A stretch of 64,000 bases of DNA from Rhodovulum sp. P5. GTDB taxonomy: Bacteria > Pseudomonadota > Alphaproteobacteria > Rhodobacterales > Rhodobacteraceae. A program made the position numbers and the translations under genes. The stretch covers positions 2,315,501-2,379,500 of the forward strand of contig NZ_CP015039.1 in assembly GCF_002079305.1 (NCBI RefSeq). Direction: 5' to 3'. The notes under the pieces are model-generated. The model saw only the letters and a program-made list of their open reading frames with translations. It was not told the DNA's origin and ran no database searches. Below, one piece after another: positions 47,063-55,518 of the stretch. Each line of letters starts with the position of its first letter. Position 1 is the first letter of the stretch.

Positions 47063-48937
47063 TTGTTTCACGTGAAACAACGGGACTTTGACGTGATCGT
47101 GGTTGGTGGTGGCCATGCGGGGGCTGAAGCGGCCCATGCGGCCGCCCGACTTGGCGTGTCCGTGGCCCTGGTGACGCTGCGGCGCGACGGCATTGGCGTA
47201 ATGTCCTGCAATCCGGCCATCGGCGGCCTTGGAAAGGGGCACCTTGTTCGGGAAGTCGATGCCCTTGACGGTCTCATGGGGCGGGCAGCGGATCTTTCGG
47301 GCATTCAGTTTCGGTTGCTGAACCGACGCAAGGGACCTGCCGTTCAGGGTCCGCGGGCGCAGGCGGATCGAAAACTGTACCGTCAGGCAATTCAGGCGAT
47401 GCTGGGATCGGCACCGGATCTGACGATCATCGAGGGCGAAGTCGCTGACCTGATCGAAAAGGAACAGCGTATCGCCGGCGTTGTTCTGGCCGATGGATCA
47501 GAGATCGGGGCCCATGCCGTGGTTCTGACGACCGGCACCTTTCTGCGTGGGGTGATCCATATCGGGGAACGCCGAATGGATGGCGGCCGGATGGGCGATA
47601 AGCCCTCGGTCCGTTTGGCAGAGCGTATCGAAGGCTTTGGCCTGCCGCTCGGGCGCCTGAAAACAGGGACGCCGCCGCGTCTTGACGGACGGTCCATCGA
47701 TTGGGACCGGCTTGAAAAACAGCCCGGCGATGACGAACCCGTGCTCTTCTCCTTCATGTCGGAAGAGGTGGCCGTTCGTCAGGTCGCCTGTGCCATCACC
47801 TACACCAACCCGCAGACGCATGAGATCATCCGGGACAACCTGGAGCGCTCGGCGATGTATGGCGGGCATATTGATGGGATCGGGCCACGCTATTGCCCCT
47901 CGATCGAAGACAAGATCGTGAGGTTCGCGGACAAGACCTCCCACCAGATATTTCTTGAACCCGAAGGCTTGGATGACCCGACGGTCTATCCGAACGGTAT
48001 TTCGACCTCACTGCCCGAGGATGTGCAGGCGGACTATGTCCATTCGATCGCGGGGCTGGAAGACGCCCGGATCCTGCAGCCGGGCTATGCCATTGAGTAC
48101 GACTACATCGACCCGCGCGCGTTGAAGATGACGCTTGAACTGCGTGATGTGCCGGGCTTGTTCCTGGCGGGGCAGATCAACGGGACGACCGGCTATGAAG
48201 AAGCGGCGGCCCAAGGTCTGGTCGCCGGCCTGAATGCGGCACGGCAAAGCATGGGGCAGGGGGCGGTGACGTTCACCCGGACCGACAGCTATATCGGCGT
48301 CATGGTCGATGATCTTGTCACCCGCGGGGTCAGTGAGCCGTATCGGATGTTTACCTCTCGCGCCGAGTTCCGGCTGTCGCTTCGCGCCGACAATGCGGAC
48401 CAGAGGCTGACGGGCAAGGGGATTGAGATTGGCTGCGTGTCGGAAGACAGGCGCGGGGCGTTCGAAGACAAGATGTTGAGGCTGAACACCGCACGGACGC
48501 AACTGGATGCGTTGTCCCTGACGCCGAAGCGGATCGCCGAAGTGGGGATCGCGGTCAATGCGGATGGGACCCGGCGCAACGGGATGGACGTGCTTGCATT
48601 CCCGAATGTGAGTTTCGAGGATCTTGTCCCGCTGGAGGAAAGCCTGGCGCAAGTCGACGTCGAAACGCGCGCGCAGTTGGAGCGGGACGCGCTCTATGCG
48701 AACTATATCAAGCGGCAGGCCCAGGATGTTGAGGCGATGCGCCGGGATGAGGCACAAAAGCTTCCGGCGGATTTCCCATATGGGGCGCTGGAGGGGTTGT
48801 CGACCGAACTGAAAGGCAAATTGTCCGCGGCGCGACCGGAGACTTTGGCGCAGGCGGCGCGGATCGATGGCATGACGCCCGCGGCGCTGACGCTGATCCT
48901 GGCGCGACTCAAACAGATCGAACGGCAATCTGCATGA
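47063..48937 (+). CDS. mnmG: tRNA uridine-5-carboxymethylaminomethyl(34) synthesis enzyme MnmG (GidA)
   Basis: MnmG is the FAD partner of MnmE. The 624-residue protein has the FAD loop [19 protein letters not shown], the [23 protein letters not shown] motif, [15 protein letters not shown], and [25 protein letters not shown]. Start: TTG 47063 (MFHVKQRDF), or GTG 47072, which has better spacing from the GAGGA at 47058-47062. In either case the first codons are made of a perfect parS site (47064-47079). The stop overlaps rsmG by four bases. Confidence 0.95.
   Translation: MFHVKQRDFDVIVVGGGHAGAEAAHAAARLGVSVALVTLRRDGIGVMSCNPAIGGLGKGHLVREVDALDGLMGRAADLSGIQFRLLNRRKGPAVQGPRAQADRKLYRQAIQAMLGSAPDLTIIEGEVADLIEKEQRIAGVVLADGSEIGAHAVVLTTGTFLRGVIHIGERRMDGGRMGDKPSVRLAERIEGFGLPLGRLKTGTPPRLDGRSIDWDRLEKQPGDDEPVLFSFMSEEVAVRQVACAITYTNPQTHEIIRDNLERSAMYGGHIDGIGPRYCPSIEDKIVRFADKTSHQIFLEPEGLDDPTVYPNGISTSLPEDVQADYVHSIAGLEDARILQPGYAIEYDYIDPRALKMTLELRDVPGLFLAGQINGTTGYEEAAAQGLVAGLNAARQSMGQGAVTFTRTDSYIGVMVDDLVTRGVSEPYRMFTSRAEFRLSLRADNADQRLTGKGIEIGCVSEDRRGAFEDKMLRLNTARTQLDALSLTPKRIAEVGIAVNADGTRRNGMDVLAFPNVSFEDLVPLEESLAQVDVETRAQLERDALYANYIKRQAQDVEAMRRDEAQKLPADFPYGALEGLSTELKGKLSAARPETLAQAARIDGMTPAALTLILARLKQIERQSA
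47064..47079. promoter_or_regulatory. parS centromere site 1
   Basis: TGTTTCACGTGAAACA is the perfect 16-bp palindromic ParB-binding site of bacterial chromosomes. It overlaps the mnmG start codon and encodes FHVKQ. ParB nucleates here to form the segregation complex near the origin. Confidence 0.95.
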
Positions 48938-49554
48938 AAGCCACGGATGATTGCATGCAGAATGTTTCACGTGAAACATCAGACCGGCTGCACGCCTATG
49001 CTGCCCTTGTGCGAAAGTGGAATCCCGCGATCAACCTCGTCGCGCCGTCAACGCTTGATGAGCTAGAAACGCGGCACTTTGCGGATTCGATGCAGCTGTA
49101 TCCGCTGGCACCTGCAAGCTGGCACCATTGGGTCGACCTTGGCAGCGGTGGCGGGTTTCCGGGTATGATCGTTGCGATTCAGGCCGCAGACGCCGGAGAG
49201 TCGCGCCGGGTTACGCTGATCGAAAGCGATCGCAGGAAAGCTGCTTTCCTTTCTACCGTGGTGCGAGAACTGAGCCTTCCCCAGACGGCGATTCTGCCGC
49301 AACGGATCGAATCCGCCCCACCGCAGGGCGCCGATGTCCTTTCGGCCCGCGCGCTTGCGCCGCTTTCGCAGCTGATCGGCTATGCGCGCCGGCATTTGCG
49401 GCCTGACGGTATTGCACTTTTTCCGAAAGGCGCACGATATCGGGAAGAGCTTGATGCGGCGCTTGCATCGACTGCCGTAGACGTCCAAGACTTCCCAAGC
49501 AAGACCGATCCCCAGGCCGTAATCCTGAAACTCGGAGGCATCGCCCGTGTCTGA
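48934..49554 (+). CDS. rsmG: 16S rRNA (guanine(527)-N7)-methyltransferase RsmG (GidB)
   Basis: RsmG methylates G527 of 16S rRNA; its loss gives low-level streptomycin resistance. The 206-residue protein has [22 protein letters not shown], the SAM loop [27 protein letters not shown] and [13 protein letters not shown]. The ATG at 48934 overlaps the mnmG stop. Its residues 10-15 (NVSRET) are coded by the second parS site. Confidence 0.95.
   Translation: MKATDDCMQNVSRETSDRLHAYAALVRKWNPAINLVAPSTLDELETRHFADSMQLYPLAPASWHHWVDLGSGGGFPGMIVAIQAADAGESRRVTLIESDRRKAAFLSTVVRELSLPQTAILPQRIESAPPQGADVLSARALAPLSQLIGYARRHLRPDGIALFPKGARYREELDAALASTAVDVQDFPSKTDPQAVILKLGGIARV
48963..48978. promoter_or_regulatory. 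parS centromere site 2
   Basis: A second perfect TGTTTCACGTGAAACA palindrome, 1.9 kb from the first, lies inside the 5' end of rsmG and about 0.6 kb before parA. Confidence 0.95.
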
Positions 49555-50356
49555 CTCCACCCGCTCCAAGACACCGAAAATCATTGCCGTGGCCAACCAG
49601 AAGGGCGGTGTCGGCAAGACGACCACGGCCATCAACCTCGGCGCCGCGTTGGTGGAAGAGGGGTTGAGCGTTCTGATCGTCGATATCGATCCGCAAGGGA
49701 ATGCGTCGACGGGCCTCGGAATCGAGGCCGAGCAGCGCGGGCTGACGACCTATGATCTGCTTTTGGAGGGCGCGCCGCTGGCAGATGTCGTGCAACCGAC
49801 GGCAATCGATGGGTTGTTGATTGCGCCGGCGACGACGGATCTCAGTTCCGCCGATATCGAGATGGTCCGAAACGACCGGCGCAGCCATCTGCTGCATAAC
49901 GCGCTTCGTCAGCCGGCGATCGGGTCTTTCGGTCTCGACTATATCCTGATCGACTGCCCGCCCGCCCTCAGTCTTCTGACGGTGAACGCGATGGTTGCGG
50001 CGGACTCGGTCCTCGTACCGCTGCAAAGTGAGTTCTTCGCGCTTGAAGGTCTGTCGCAGCTTATGCTGACGGTGCGGGAGCTTCGCCAGACAGCCAATCC
50101 GAACCTGAGGATCGAGGGTGTGGTCCTCACGATGTTCGATGGTCGCAATAACCTGTCACAACATGTAGAAAAAGACGCGCGAGCGTATCTGGGCGAACTG
50201 GTGTTCGAAACCGTCATTCCGCGAAATGTACGGTTGAGCGAGGCGCCGTCCTTTGCCATGCCCGTGCTGGAATATGATCCGAGTTCGCGCGGAGCGCAGG
50301 CTTATCGGGCCCTGGCGCAAGAGATGCTGAAACAGTCGGTGCCGGTCGGCGCCTGA
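49547..50356 (+). CDS. parA: Chromosome partitioning ATPase ParA
   Basis: ParA is the DNA-bound ATPase that moves ParB-parS complexes. The 269-residue protein has the deviant Walker A KGGVGKTTTAINLG, IVDIDPQGNAST, and Walker B YILIDCPPALSLLT. GTG start at 49547 follows GGAGG and overlaps the rsmG stop by eight bases. parB follows after 19 bp. Confidence 0.97.
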   Translation: MSDSTRSKTPKIIAVANQKGGVGKTTTAINLGAALVEEGLSVLIVDIDPQGNASTGLGIEAEQRGLTTYDLLLEGAPLADVVQPTAIDGLLIAPATTDLSSADIEMVRNDRRSHLLHNALRQPAIGSFGLDYILIDCPPALSLLTVNAMVAADSVLVPLQSEFFALEGLSQLMLTVRELRQTANPNLRIEGVVLTMFDGRNNLSQHVEKDARAYLGELVFETVIPRNVRLSEAPSFAMPVLEYDPSSRGAQAYRALAQEMLKQSVPVGA

Positions 50357-50375
50357 ACGGGGCAGGACAAATCGC

Positions 50376-51281
50376 ATGAAGAAACCGGAAAAACGCGGTC
50401 TTGGCCGGGGTCTGTCGGCCTTGATGGCGGATGTTCAGATCGAGCCCGCCCCCGAAGCAGGCGAGCCGCCCCGGAGCAAGCCCGACCAGATGGTGCCGCT
50501 TGACCTGTTGGAGCCGAATCCCGATCAGCCGCGCCGGCAGTTTTCAGAAGATGCGCTGAAGGAACTGGCGGACTCGATCCGCGAAAAGGGCGTGATCCAG
50601 CCGCTGATCGTGCGCCCGAGCAAGAAGGTCGAGGGCCGGTACGAGATCGTCGCCGGGGAACGGCGTTGGCGCGCTTCGCAACTGGCGCAACAGCATGAAG
50701 TGCCCGTCATCCTGCGAGAGCTGGACGATACCGAGGTTCTGGAAATCGCGATCATCGAAAACATCCAGCGGGCGGATCTGAACCCGGTGGAAGAGGCGAT
50801 GGGCTATCGCCAGTTGATGGATCGATTCGGCCATACCCAAGACAAGGTGGCCGAGGCGCTTGGCAAGAGCCGGAGCCATATTGCGAACCTGCTGCGGTTG
50901 CTCCAGCTTCCCGAAGAAGTTCTGGACCACTTGCGAGAGGGGCGGATGACCGCCGGTCATGCCCGGGCCCTGATCACGACCGAGAATCCGGCGGATCTTG
51001 CGCGGCAGGTGATCAAGGGTCAGCTTTCGGTTCGTGAGACCGAGAAGCTGGCCAAACAAGGGTCTGAGCCGAAATCGGCGAAACCCCGGAACAGGGCCCC
51101 AGAAAAGGACGCCGATACCCGTGCGCTGGAACAGGATCTGTCCGCTAATCTGGGGATGCGGGTCACGATCGAGCATTGGGCAGACGGATCGGGGCGGATC
51201 GTGGTTGGGTACAAGGACCTCGACGATCTTGACCGGTTGTGCGGCGCGTTGAGTGCGGCGACGGTCACCGCTTTCGACTGA
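50376..51281 (+). CDS. parB: Chromosome partitioning protein ParB
   Basis: ParB binds parS and spreads as a CTP-dependent clamp. The 301-residue protein has the N-terminal ParA-interacting stretch RGLGRGLSALMAD, the CTPase boxes ANPDQPRR-like (EPNPDQPRRQF), GERRWRASQLA and ENIQRADLNPVEEA, the HTH TQDKVAEALGKSRSHIANLLRLL, and a C-terminal dimerisation domain. Its two target sites lie 1.4 and 3.3 kb upstream. Confidence 0.97.
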   Translation: MKKPEKRGLGRGLSALMADVQIEPAPEAGEPPRSKPDQMVPLDLLEPNPDQPRRQFSEDALKELADSIREKGVIQPLIVRPSKKVEGRYEIVAGERRWRASQLAQQHEVPVILRELDDTEVLEIAIIENIQRADLNPVEEAMGYRQLMDRFGHTQDKVAEALGKSRSHIANLLRLLQLPEEVLDHLREGRMTAGHARALITTENPADLARQVIKGQLSVRETEKLAKQGSEPKSAKPRNRAPEKDADTRALEQDLSANLGMRVTIEHWADGSGRIVVGYKDLDDLDRLCGALSAATVTAFD

Positions 51282-51285
51282 GCGG

Positions 51286-52449
51286 TCAGTCCGGCAGAAG
51301 GGCTGCGATCACGCCGTTCAGAAGGGCGCGACCGGTCTTTGTTGCATAGAGCCTGCCATGCGCGGTCCCAATCAGGCCGCTTTCCACTAAGTCATTGATT
51401 ATATTATGATTTAGGGGCTTTCCGGCCAGATTTTCCAGGCGGCTGATGGAAATTCCCTCCACCAGCCTCAGGCCCATCAAAAGGTACTCGGCTGCCTGAT
51501 CCTCGCGGCTCAATGCCTGGCGGGGCAACTCGCCATTTTCCCCGGTTTCAACACGCGTCAGCCATTCCTCCGGCGACAGCGGCGTTTCGGTGGCCCAGCG
51601 AGTGCTATCGAGCGTCAGCCGGCCATGCGCCCCGGGCCCGACGCCCGCATAATCGCCCATGCGCCAGTAGATCAGGTTGTGACGGGACTCCGCCCCGGGC
51701 CGCGCATGGTTTGACACTTCATAGGCGGGCATGCCGGCGTCTTCGCAAATCTCCTGCGTGGCGGCGTACATATCCGCGCCCAGATCCTCATCAGGCAGAC
51801 CGCGCAGCCCGCCGCGGTTCAACCGGTCGCCAAAGGCCGTGCCGGGTTCGATCGTCAACTGGTAGAGCGAAAGGTGATCGACCGCCATGGAGAGCGCCTC
51901 TCGCAACTCCGCCCTCCAATCGGCCAGCGTCTGATCCTGCCGTGCATAGATGAGATCGAAACTGACACGGGCGAAACACCGCCTTGCGATATCGAAGGCC
52001 GCACGGGCCTCTGCGACGCTATGCATGCGCCCCAGCCGTTTCAGATCGCCATCGTTCAGGGCCTGTATGCCCAGCGACACCCGGTTGACGCCGGCATCGC
52101 GATAGCCGCGAAACCGGTCAGCCTCGACCGAGGTCGGGTTGGCCTCTAACGTGATTTCCATGTCATTGGCGCAAGGCCATGTGGTCCGCACGGTCTCAAG
52201 AATCGTGTTCACGAGGTCGGGGGACATCAGGCTGGGGGTGCCGCCCCCGAAGAACACGCTGTTGAGGATACGCGGGCCGGTTTCGGCCCCCAGTCGGCGG
52301 ATTTCCGATACATAGGCGCGAGCCCATCGCTCCATGTCGATGTGCGCCACGACATGAGAGTTGAAATCGCAATAGGGGCATTTGGCGAGGCAGAACGGCC
52401 AGTGGATATAAAGCCCGAAACCTGCCTCTTGCCAATCTTCAGCGTTCAA
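51286..52449 (-). CDS. hemW: Radical SAM haem chaperone HemW
   Basis: HemW (once called HemN-like coproporphyrinogen oxidase) is a haem-trafficking radical SAM protein. The cluster motif CxxxCxxC is in WPFCLAKCPYCDFN, followed by FGGGTPSLMSPD and the HemN C-terminal domain. It lacks the extra N-terminal region of true HemN. I chose TTG 52449 (387 residues), which overlaps the rdgB end by 11 bases; no ATG gives a better start close to the homologous region. It is the last gene of rph-rdgB-hemW and converges with parB. Confidence 0.9.
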   Translation of the reverse strand: MNAEDWQEAGFGLYIHWPFCLAKCPYCDFNSHVVAHIDMERWARAYVSEIRRLGAETGPRILNSVFFGGGTPSLMSPDLVNTILETVRTTWPCANDMEITLEANPTSVEADRFRGYRDAGVNRVSLGIQALNDGDLKRLGRMHSVAEARAAFDIARRCFARVSFDLIYARQDQTLADWRAELREALSMAVDHLSLYQLTIEPGTAFGDRLNRGGLRGLPDEDLGADMYAATQEICEDAGMPAYEVSNHARPGAESRHNLIYWRMGDYAGVGPGAHGRLTLDSTRWATETPLSPEEWLTRVETGENGELPRQALSREDQAAEYLLMGLRLVEGISISRLENLAGKPLNHNIINDLVESGLIGTAHGRLYATKTGRALLNGVIAALLPD

Positions 52450-53047
52450 AGATCTCCACCAGCTTTTCGAAGGCGCGGGCACGGTGGCTGATCTTGTTCT
52501 TTTTCCAGCGGTCCATCTGACCGAAGGTGATCTCGTACCCTTCGGGCTGGAAGATCGGGTCAAAGCCGTGCCCCTGATCGCCCCGCATCGGCCAGACGAT
52601 CTGACCGGGCATTTTCCCCTCGAACACCTCGTCATGTCCATCGGGCCAGGCGAGGACAAAGGTACAGCAGAATTGCGCCGTTCGCGGTTCGGGAGCGGCA
52701 ACCTCCTCCAGCTTTCGCCAGACCCTTTCCATGGCCATCGGGAAGTCGCGACCAGACCCTGTTTCGGCCCAATCGGCGGTATAGACGCCCGGTTCCCCGC
52801 CCAGGGCATCGACCGCCAGACCGCTGTCATCGGCAAGTGCGGGCAATCCCGTGGCCCTGGCCGCCGCATGCGCCTTGATCCGGGCGTTGCCGACGAAGGT
52901 CGTTTCGGTTTCCTCGGGCTCGGGCAGGTTCATCTCGCCCGCGCCGGTCACCTTGATCGCGTAGGGTTCCAGAAGATGCGCGATCTCTTCCAGCTTGCCG
53001 TGGTTATGGGTTGCGACCAGCAGGGTATCGTCGGTGAAACGCCGCAT
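52439..53047 (-). CDS. rdgB: dITP/XTP pyrophosphatase RdgB
   Basis: RdgB removes non-canonical purine nucleotides. The 202-residue protein has VATHNHGKLEEIAHLL, the TFVGNARIKAHAAARATGLPALADDSGL motif with catalytic Asp, ETGSGRDFPMAMERV, and the C-terminal ISHRARAFEKL. It lies three bases after rph. Confidence 0.96.
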   Translation of the reverse strand: MRRFTDDTLLVATHNHGKLEEIAHLLEPYAIKVTGAGEMNLPEPEETETTFVGNARIKAHAAARATGLPALADDSGLAVDALGGEPGVYTADWAETGSGRDFPMAMERVWRKLEEVAAPEPRTAQFCCTFVLAWPDGHDEVFEGKMPGQIVWPMRGDQGHGFDPIFQPEGYEITFGQMDRWKKNKISHRARAFEKLVEIFER

Positions 53048-53050
53048 AAC

Positions 53051-53767
53051 TCAGCCCGCCACGGCGGCCTGTTGTGCGGCGGCAAGGTCGGCGACGCCTT
53101 TTTCCGCAAGGGCCATCAACGCATCCATCTGTTCGCGAGAGAATGTGGCGCCCTCTGCCGACATCTGCACCTCGATCAGCCGGCCCGATCCGGTCATCAC
53201 GAAGTTGCCGTCCACCCCGGCCACGCTGTCCTCGGGGTAATCAAGGTCCAGCACGGGTTGCCCGGCATAGATCCCGCAGGACACGGCGGCCACCGGATCG
53301 CCAAGCGGATCGCTGATGATGTCGCCGGCCTTCATCAGCTTGTTCACGGCAAGCCGCAATGCCACCCAGCCGCCGGTGATGGCCGCGCAGCGGGTGCCGC
53401 CATCGGCCTGGATCACGTCGCAATCGACGGTGATCTGGCGTTCGCCCATGGCCACGCGGTCAACGCCCGCGCGCAGGGACCGGCCGATCAGACGCTGGAT
53501 TTCCACGGTGCGGCCACCCTGTTTGCCGGCCGTTGCTTCCCGCCGCATCCGCGAAGAGGTCGAGCGCGGCAGCATGCCGTATTCACCCGTCACCCAGCCA
53601 AGACCGGAGTTTTTCAGAAACGGCGGCACGCGTTCTTCCAGCGAGGCCGTGCACAACACATGGGTATCGCCCATGCGGATCAGGCAGGAGCCTTCGGCAT
53701 GTTTCGTCACCCCGGTTTCGATTGAAACCGGGCGCATTTCGCTTACATCACGGCCAGACGGGCGCAT
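53051..53767 (-). CDS. rph: Ribonuclease PH
   Basis: RNase PH is a phosphorolytic exoribonuclease that trims tRNA 3' ends. The 238-residue protein has the family features [56 protein letters not shown] and [18 protein letters not shown]. The ATG at 53767 follows AGGAGGCCCC. Divergent from hrcA. Confidence 0.97.
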   Translation of the reverse strand: MRPSGRDVSEMRPVSIETGVTKHAEGSCLIRMGDTHVLCTASLEERVPPFLKNSGLGWVTGEYGMLPRSTSSRMRREATAGKQGGRTVEIQRLIGRSLRAGVDRVAMGERQITVDCDVIQADGGTRCAAITGGWVALRLAVNKLMKAGDIISDPLGDPVAAVSCGIYAGQPVLDLDYPEDSVAGVDGNFVMTGSGRLIEVQMSAEGATFSREQMDALMALAEKGVADLAAAQQAAVAG

Positions 53768-53831
53768 GGGGCCTCCTGTTCTCTTTGCTGGTCGGGTTGC
53801 TCCCACGGCGCGGGCTGCGATGCAAGCCCGA

Positions 53832-53859
53832 TTGACGGGAACACGAACTGTCCTTTAAT
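53832..53859 (+). promoter_or_regulatory. Candidate promoter of hrcA-grpE
   Basis: TTGACG, 16 bp, TTTAAT, 28 bp before the probable hrcA GTG start. No CIRCE element (the HrcA operator) was seen here. Confidence 0.45.
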
Positions 53860-53886
53860 TGCATCGCTTCGGTGGAGTGCTGTTCG

Positions 53887-54957
53887 GTGAACCAGACCCA
53901 GACCATCCTGAACGAGATGAACGACCGCTCGCGAGAGGTGTTTCGCCGTGTCGTCGAAGGGTATCTGGACACCGGCGGCCCGGTGGGGTCACGCACGCTG
54001 ACCCGCACGATGAGCGAGAAGGTCAGCGCCGCGACGATCCGCAACGTTATGCAGGATCTTGAATTCCTCGGGCTGCTGGACAGCCCCCATGTCTCGGCCG
54101 GTCGCGTGCCCACGCAACTGGGCCTGCGGATGTTCGTCGACGGTCTTCTGGAAATCCGCGATCTGGAAGACGACGACCGCGAAAAGATCGACGCCACGCT
54201 GGGCAGCAACGAAAATGACGTGGGCGCAATGCTGGACCGGGTCGGCGCGGCGCTGTCGGGCGTGACCCAAGGCGCAAGCCTTGTTCTGGCGCCCAAGCAC
54301 GAGGCACCGATCAAGCATATCGAATTCGTCAGCCTTGCTCCGGACCGGGCGCTGACCGTTCTGGTCTTTGCCGACGGTCATGTGGAAAACCGCCTGTTCC
54401 AGCCCGCGCCGGGGCAAACGCCATCCTCGATGCGGGAGGCTGCGAATTTCCTGAATGCATTCGCCGCGGGCAAGACACTCAGCGATCTGCGCCGCTCGAT
54501 GCAGGTGGAAATCTCTCGGCGGCGTCAGGAACTGGACGATCTTGCCCGGGTGATGGTCGAGGCGGGCCTTGCGGTGTGGGAAAACGAGGGCAGCGACCAT
54601 GAACGGCTGATCGTGCGCGGCCGGGCCAATCTGCTGGCCGACAGCACCGAGGCCGAGGAACTGGACCGGATCCGCAGCCTGTTCGATGACCTTGAACGCA
54701 AACGGGACATCGTGGAGTTTCTGGAGCTCGCCGAAGAGGGCGAAGGGGTGCGCATTTTCATTGGAAGTGAAAACAAGCTTTTTTCACTTTCGGGTTCCTC
54801 TTTGGTGGTCTCTCCATATATGAACGCGGACCGTAGGATTGTTGGCGCTGTGGGCGTGATCGGACCGACGCGGCTGAACTATGGGCGGATCGTTCCGATC
54901 GTGGACTACACGGCGCAATTGGTCGGGAAATTGATCACCGACCGGGGCAAGAGGTGA
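53887..54957 (+). CDS. hrcA: Heat-inducible transcription repressor HrcA
   Basis: HrcA represses chaperone genes by binding CIRCE. The 356-residue protein begins with a winged helix (NDRSREVFRRVVEGYLDTG..., VGSRTLTRTMSEKVSAATIRNVMQDLE) followed by a GAF-like dimerisation region ending with NYGRIVPIVDYTAQLVGKLI. The GTG at 53887 follows GGTGGAG; GTG 53872 and ATG 53917 are alternatives. grpE follows after three bases. Confidence 0.93.
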   Translation: MNQTQTILNEMNDRSREVFRRVVEGYLDTGGPVGSRTLTRTMSEKVSAATIRNVMQDLEFLGLLDSPHVSAGRVPTQLGLRMFVDGLLEIRDLEDDDREKIDATLGSNENDVGAMLDRVGAALSGVTQGASLVLAPKHEAPIKHIEFVSLAPDRALTVLVFADGHVENRLFQPAPGQTPSSMREAANFLNAFAAGKTLSDLRRSMQVEISRRRQELDDLARVMVEAGLAVWENEGSDHERLIVRGRANLLADSTEAEELDRIRSLFDDLERKRDIVEFLELAEEGEGVRIFIGSENKLFSLSGSSLVVSPYMNADRRIVGAVGVIGPTRLNYGRIVPIVDYTAQLVGKLITDRGKR

Positions 54958-54960
54958 GAC

Positions 54961-55518
54961 ATGGCAGAACCGGAAAAGAGTGAAGTGGAAGATCTGTCTG
55001 ACGAGGCAAACGACCGCGTCGAGGTCGATATCGACCTGTCCGTTCCGGACGATGAGGTCGAGGCCCTGCGTGCCGAGCGGGACGAGTTGCGCGATCGGTT
55101 CATGCGCGCGCTGGCCGATGCCGAGAATGCCCGCAAGCGGGCCGATCGTGACCGGCGCGAGGCAGAGAATTACGGCGGCGCCAAGCTGTCCCGCGATATC
55201 CTGCCGGTCTATGATCACCTGTCCCGCGCGCTTGACGTTGTGACGGATGAGCAGCGCGAGGCGAACAAGGCGGTTCTGGAAGGCATTGAACTCACGCTTC
55301 GTGAATTGCTGAACGTCTTTTCCAAGCACGGGATCGAACGGGTATCGCCCGAAGTCGGGGATCCGTTCGACCCGCAACTTCACCAGGCGATGTTCGAGGC
55401 ACCGGTGCCGGGAACGAAGGCGGGCGATATCATCCAGGTGATGGCCGTCGGTTTCATGTTGCACGACCGGTTGCTTCGCCCCGCGCAGGTGGGTGTGTCG
55501 TCGACCCCTGCGTCTTAA
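54961..55518 (+). CDS. grpE: Nucleotide exchange factor GrpE
   Basis: GrpE releases ADP from DnaK. The 185-residue protein has an acidic N-terminus, a long coiled coil ([36 protein letters not shown]) and the C-terminal beta domain ([39 protein letters not shown]). It forms an operon with hrcA and converges with mutS; the stops share a TTAA and the genes overlap by four bases. Confidence 0.96.
   Translation: MAEPEKSEVEDLSDEANDRVEVDIDLSVPDDEVEALRAERDELRDRFMRALADAENARKRADRDRREAENYGGAKLSRDILPVYDHLSRALDVVTDEQREANKAVLEGIELTLRELLNVFSKHGIERVSPEVGDPFDPQLHQAMFEAPVPGTKAGDIIQVMAVGFMLHDRLLRPAQVGVSSTPAS

Noticed and set aside
53768..53886. CIRCE operator before hrcA
   Set aside because: The TTAGCACTC-N9-GAGTGCTAA pattern is absent; only a sigma-70-like promoter is seen.
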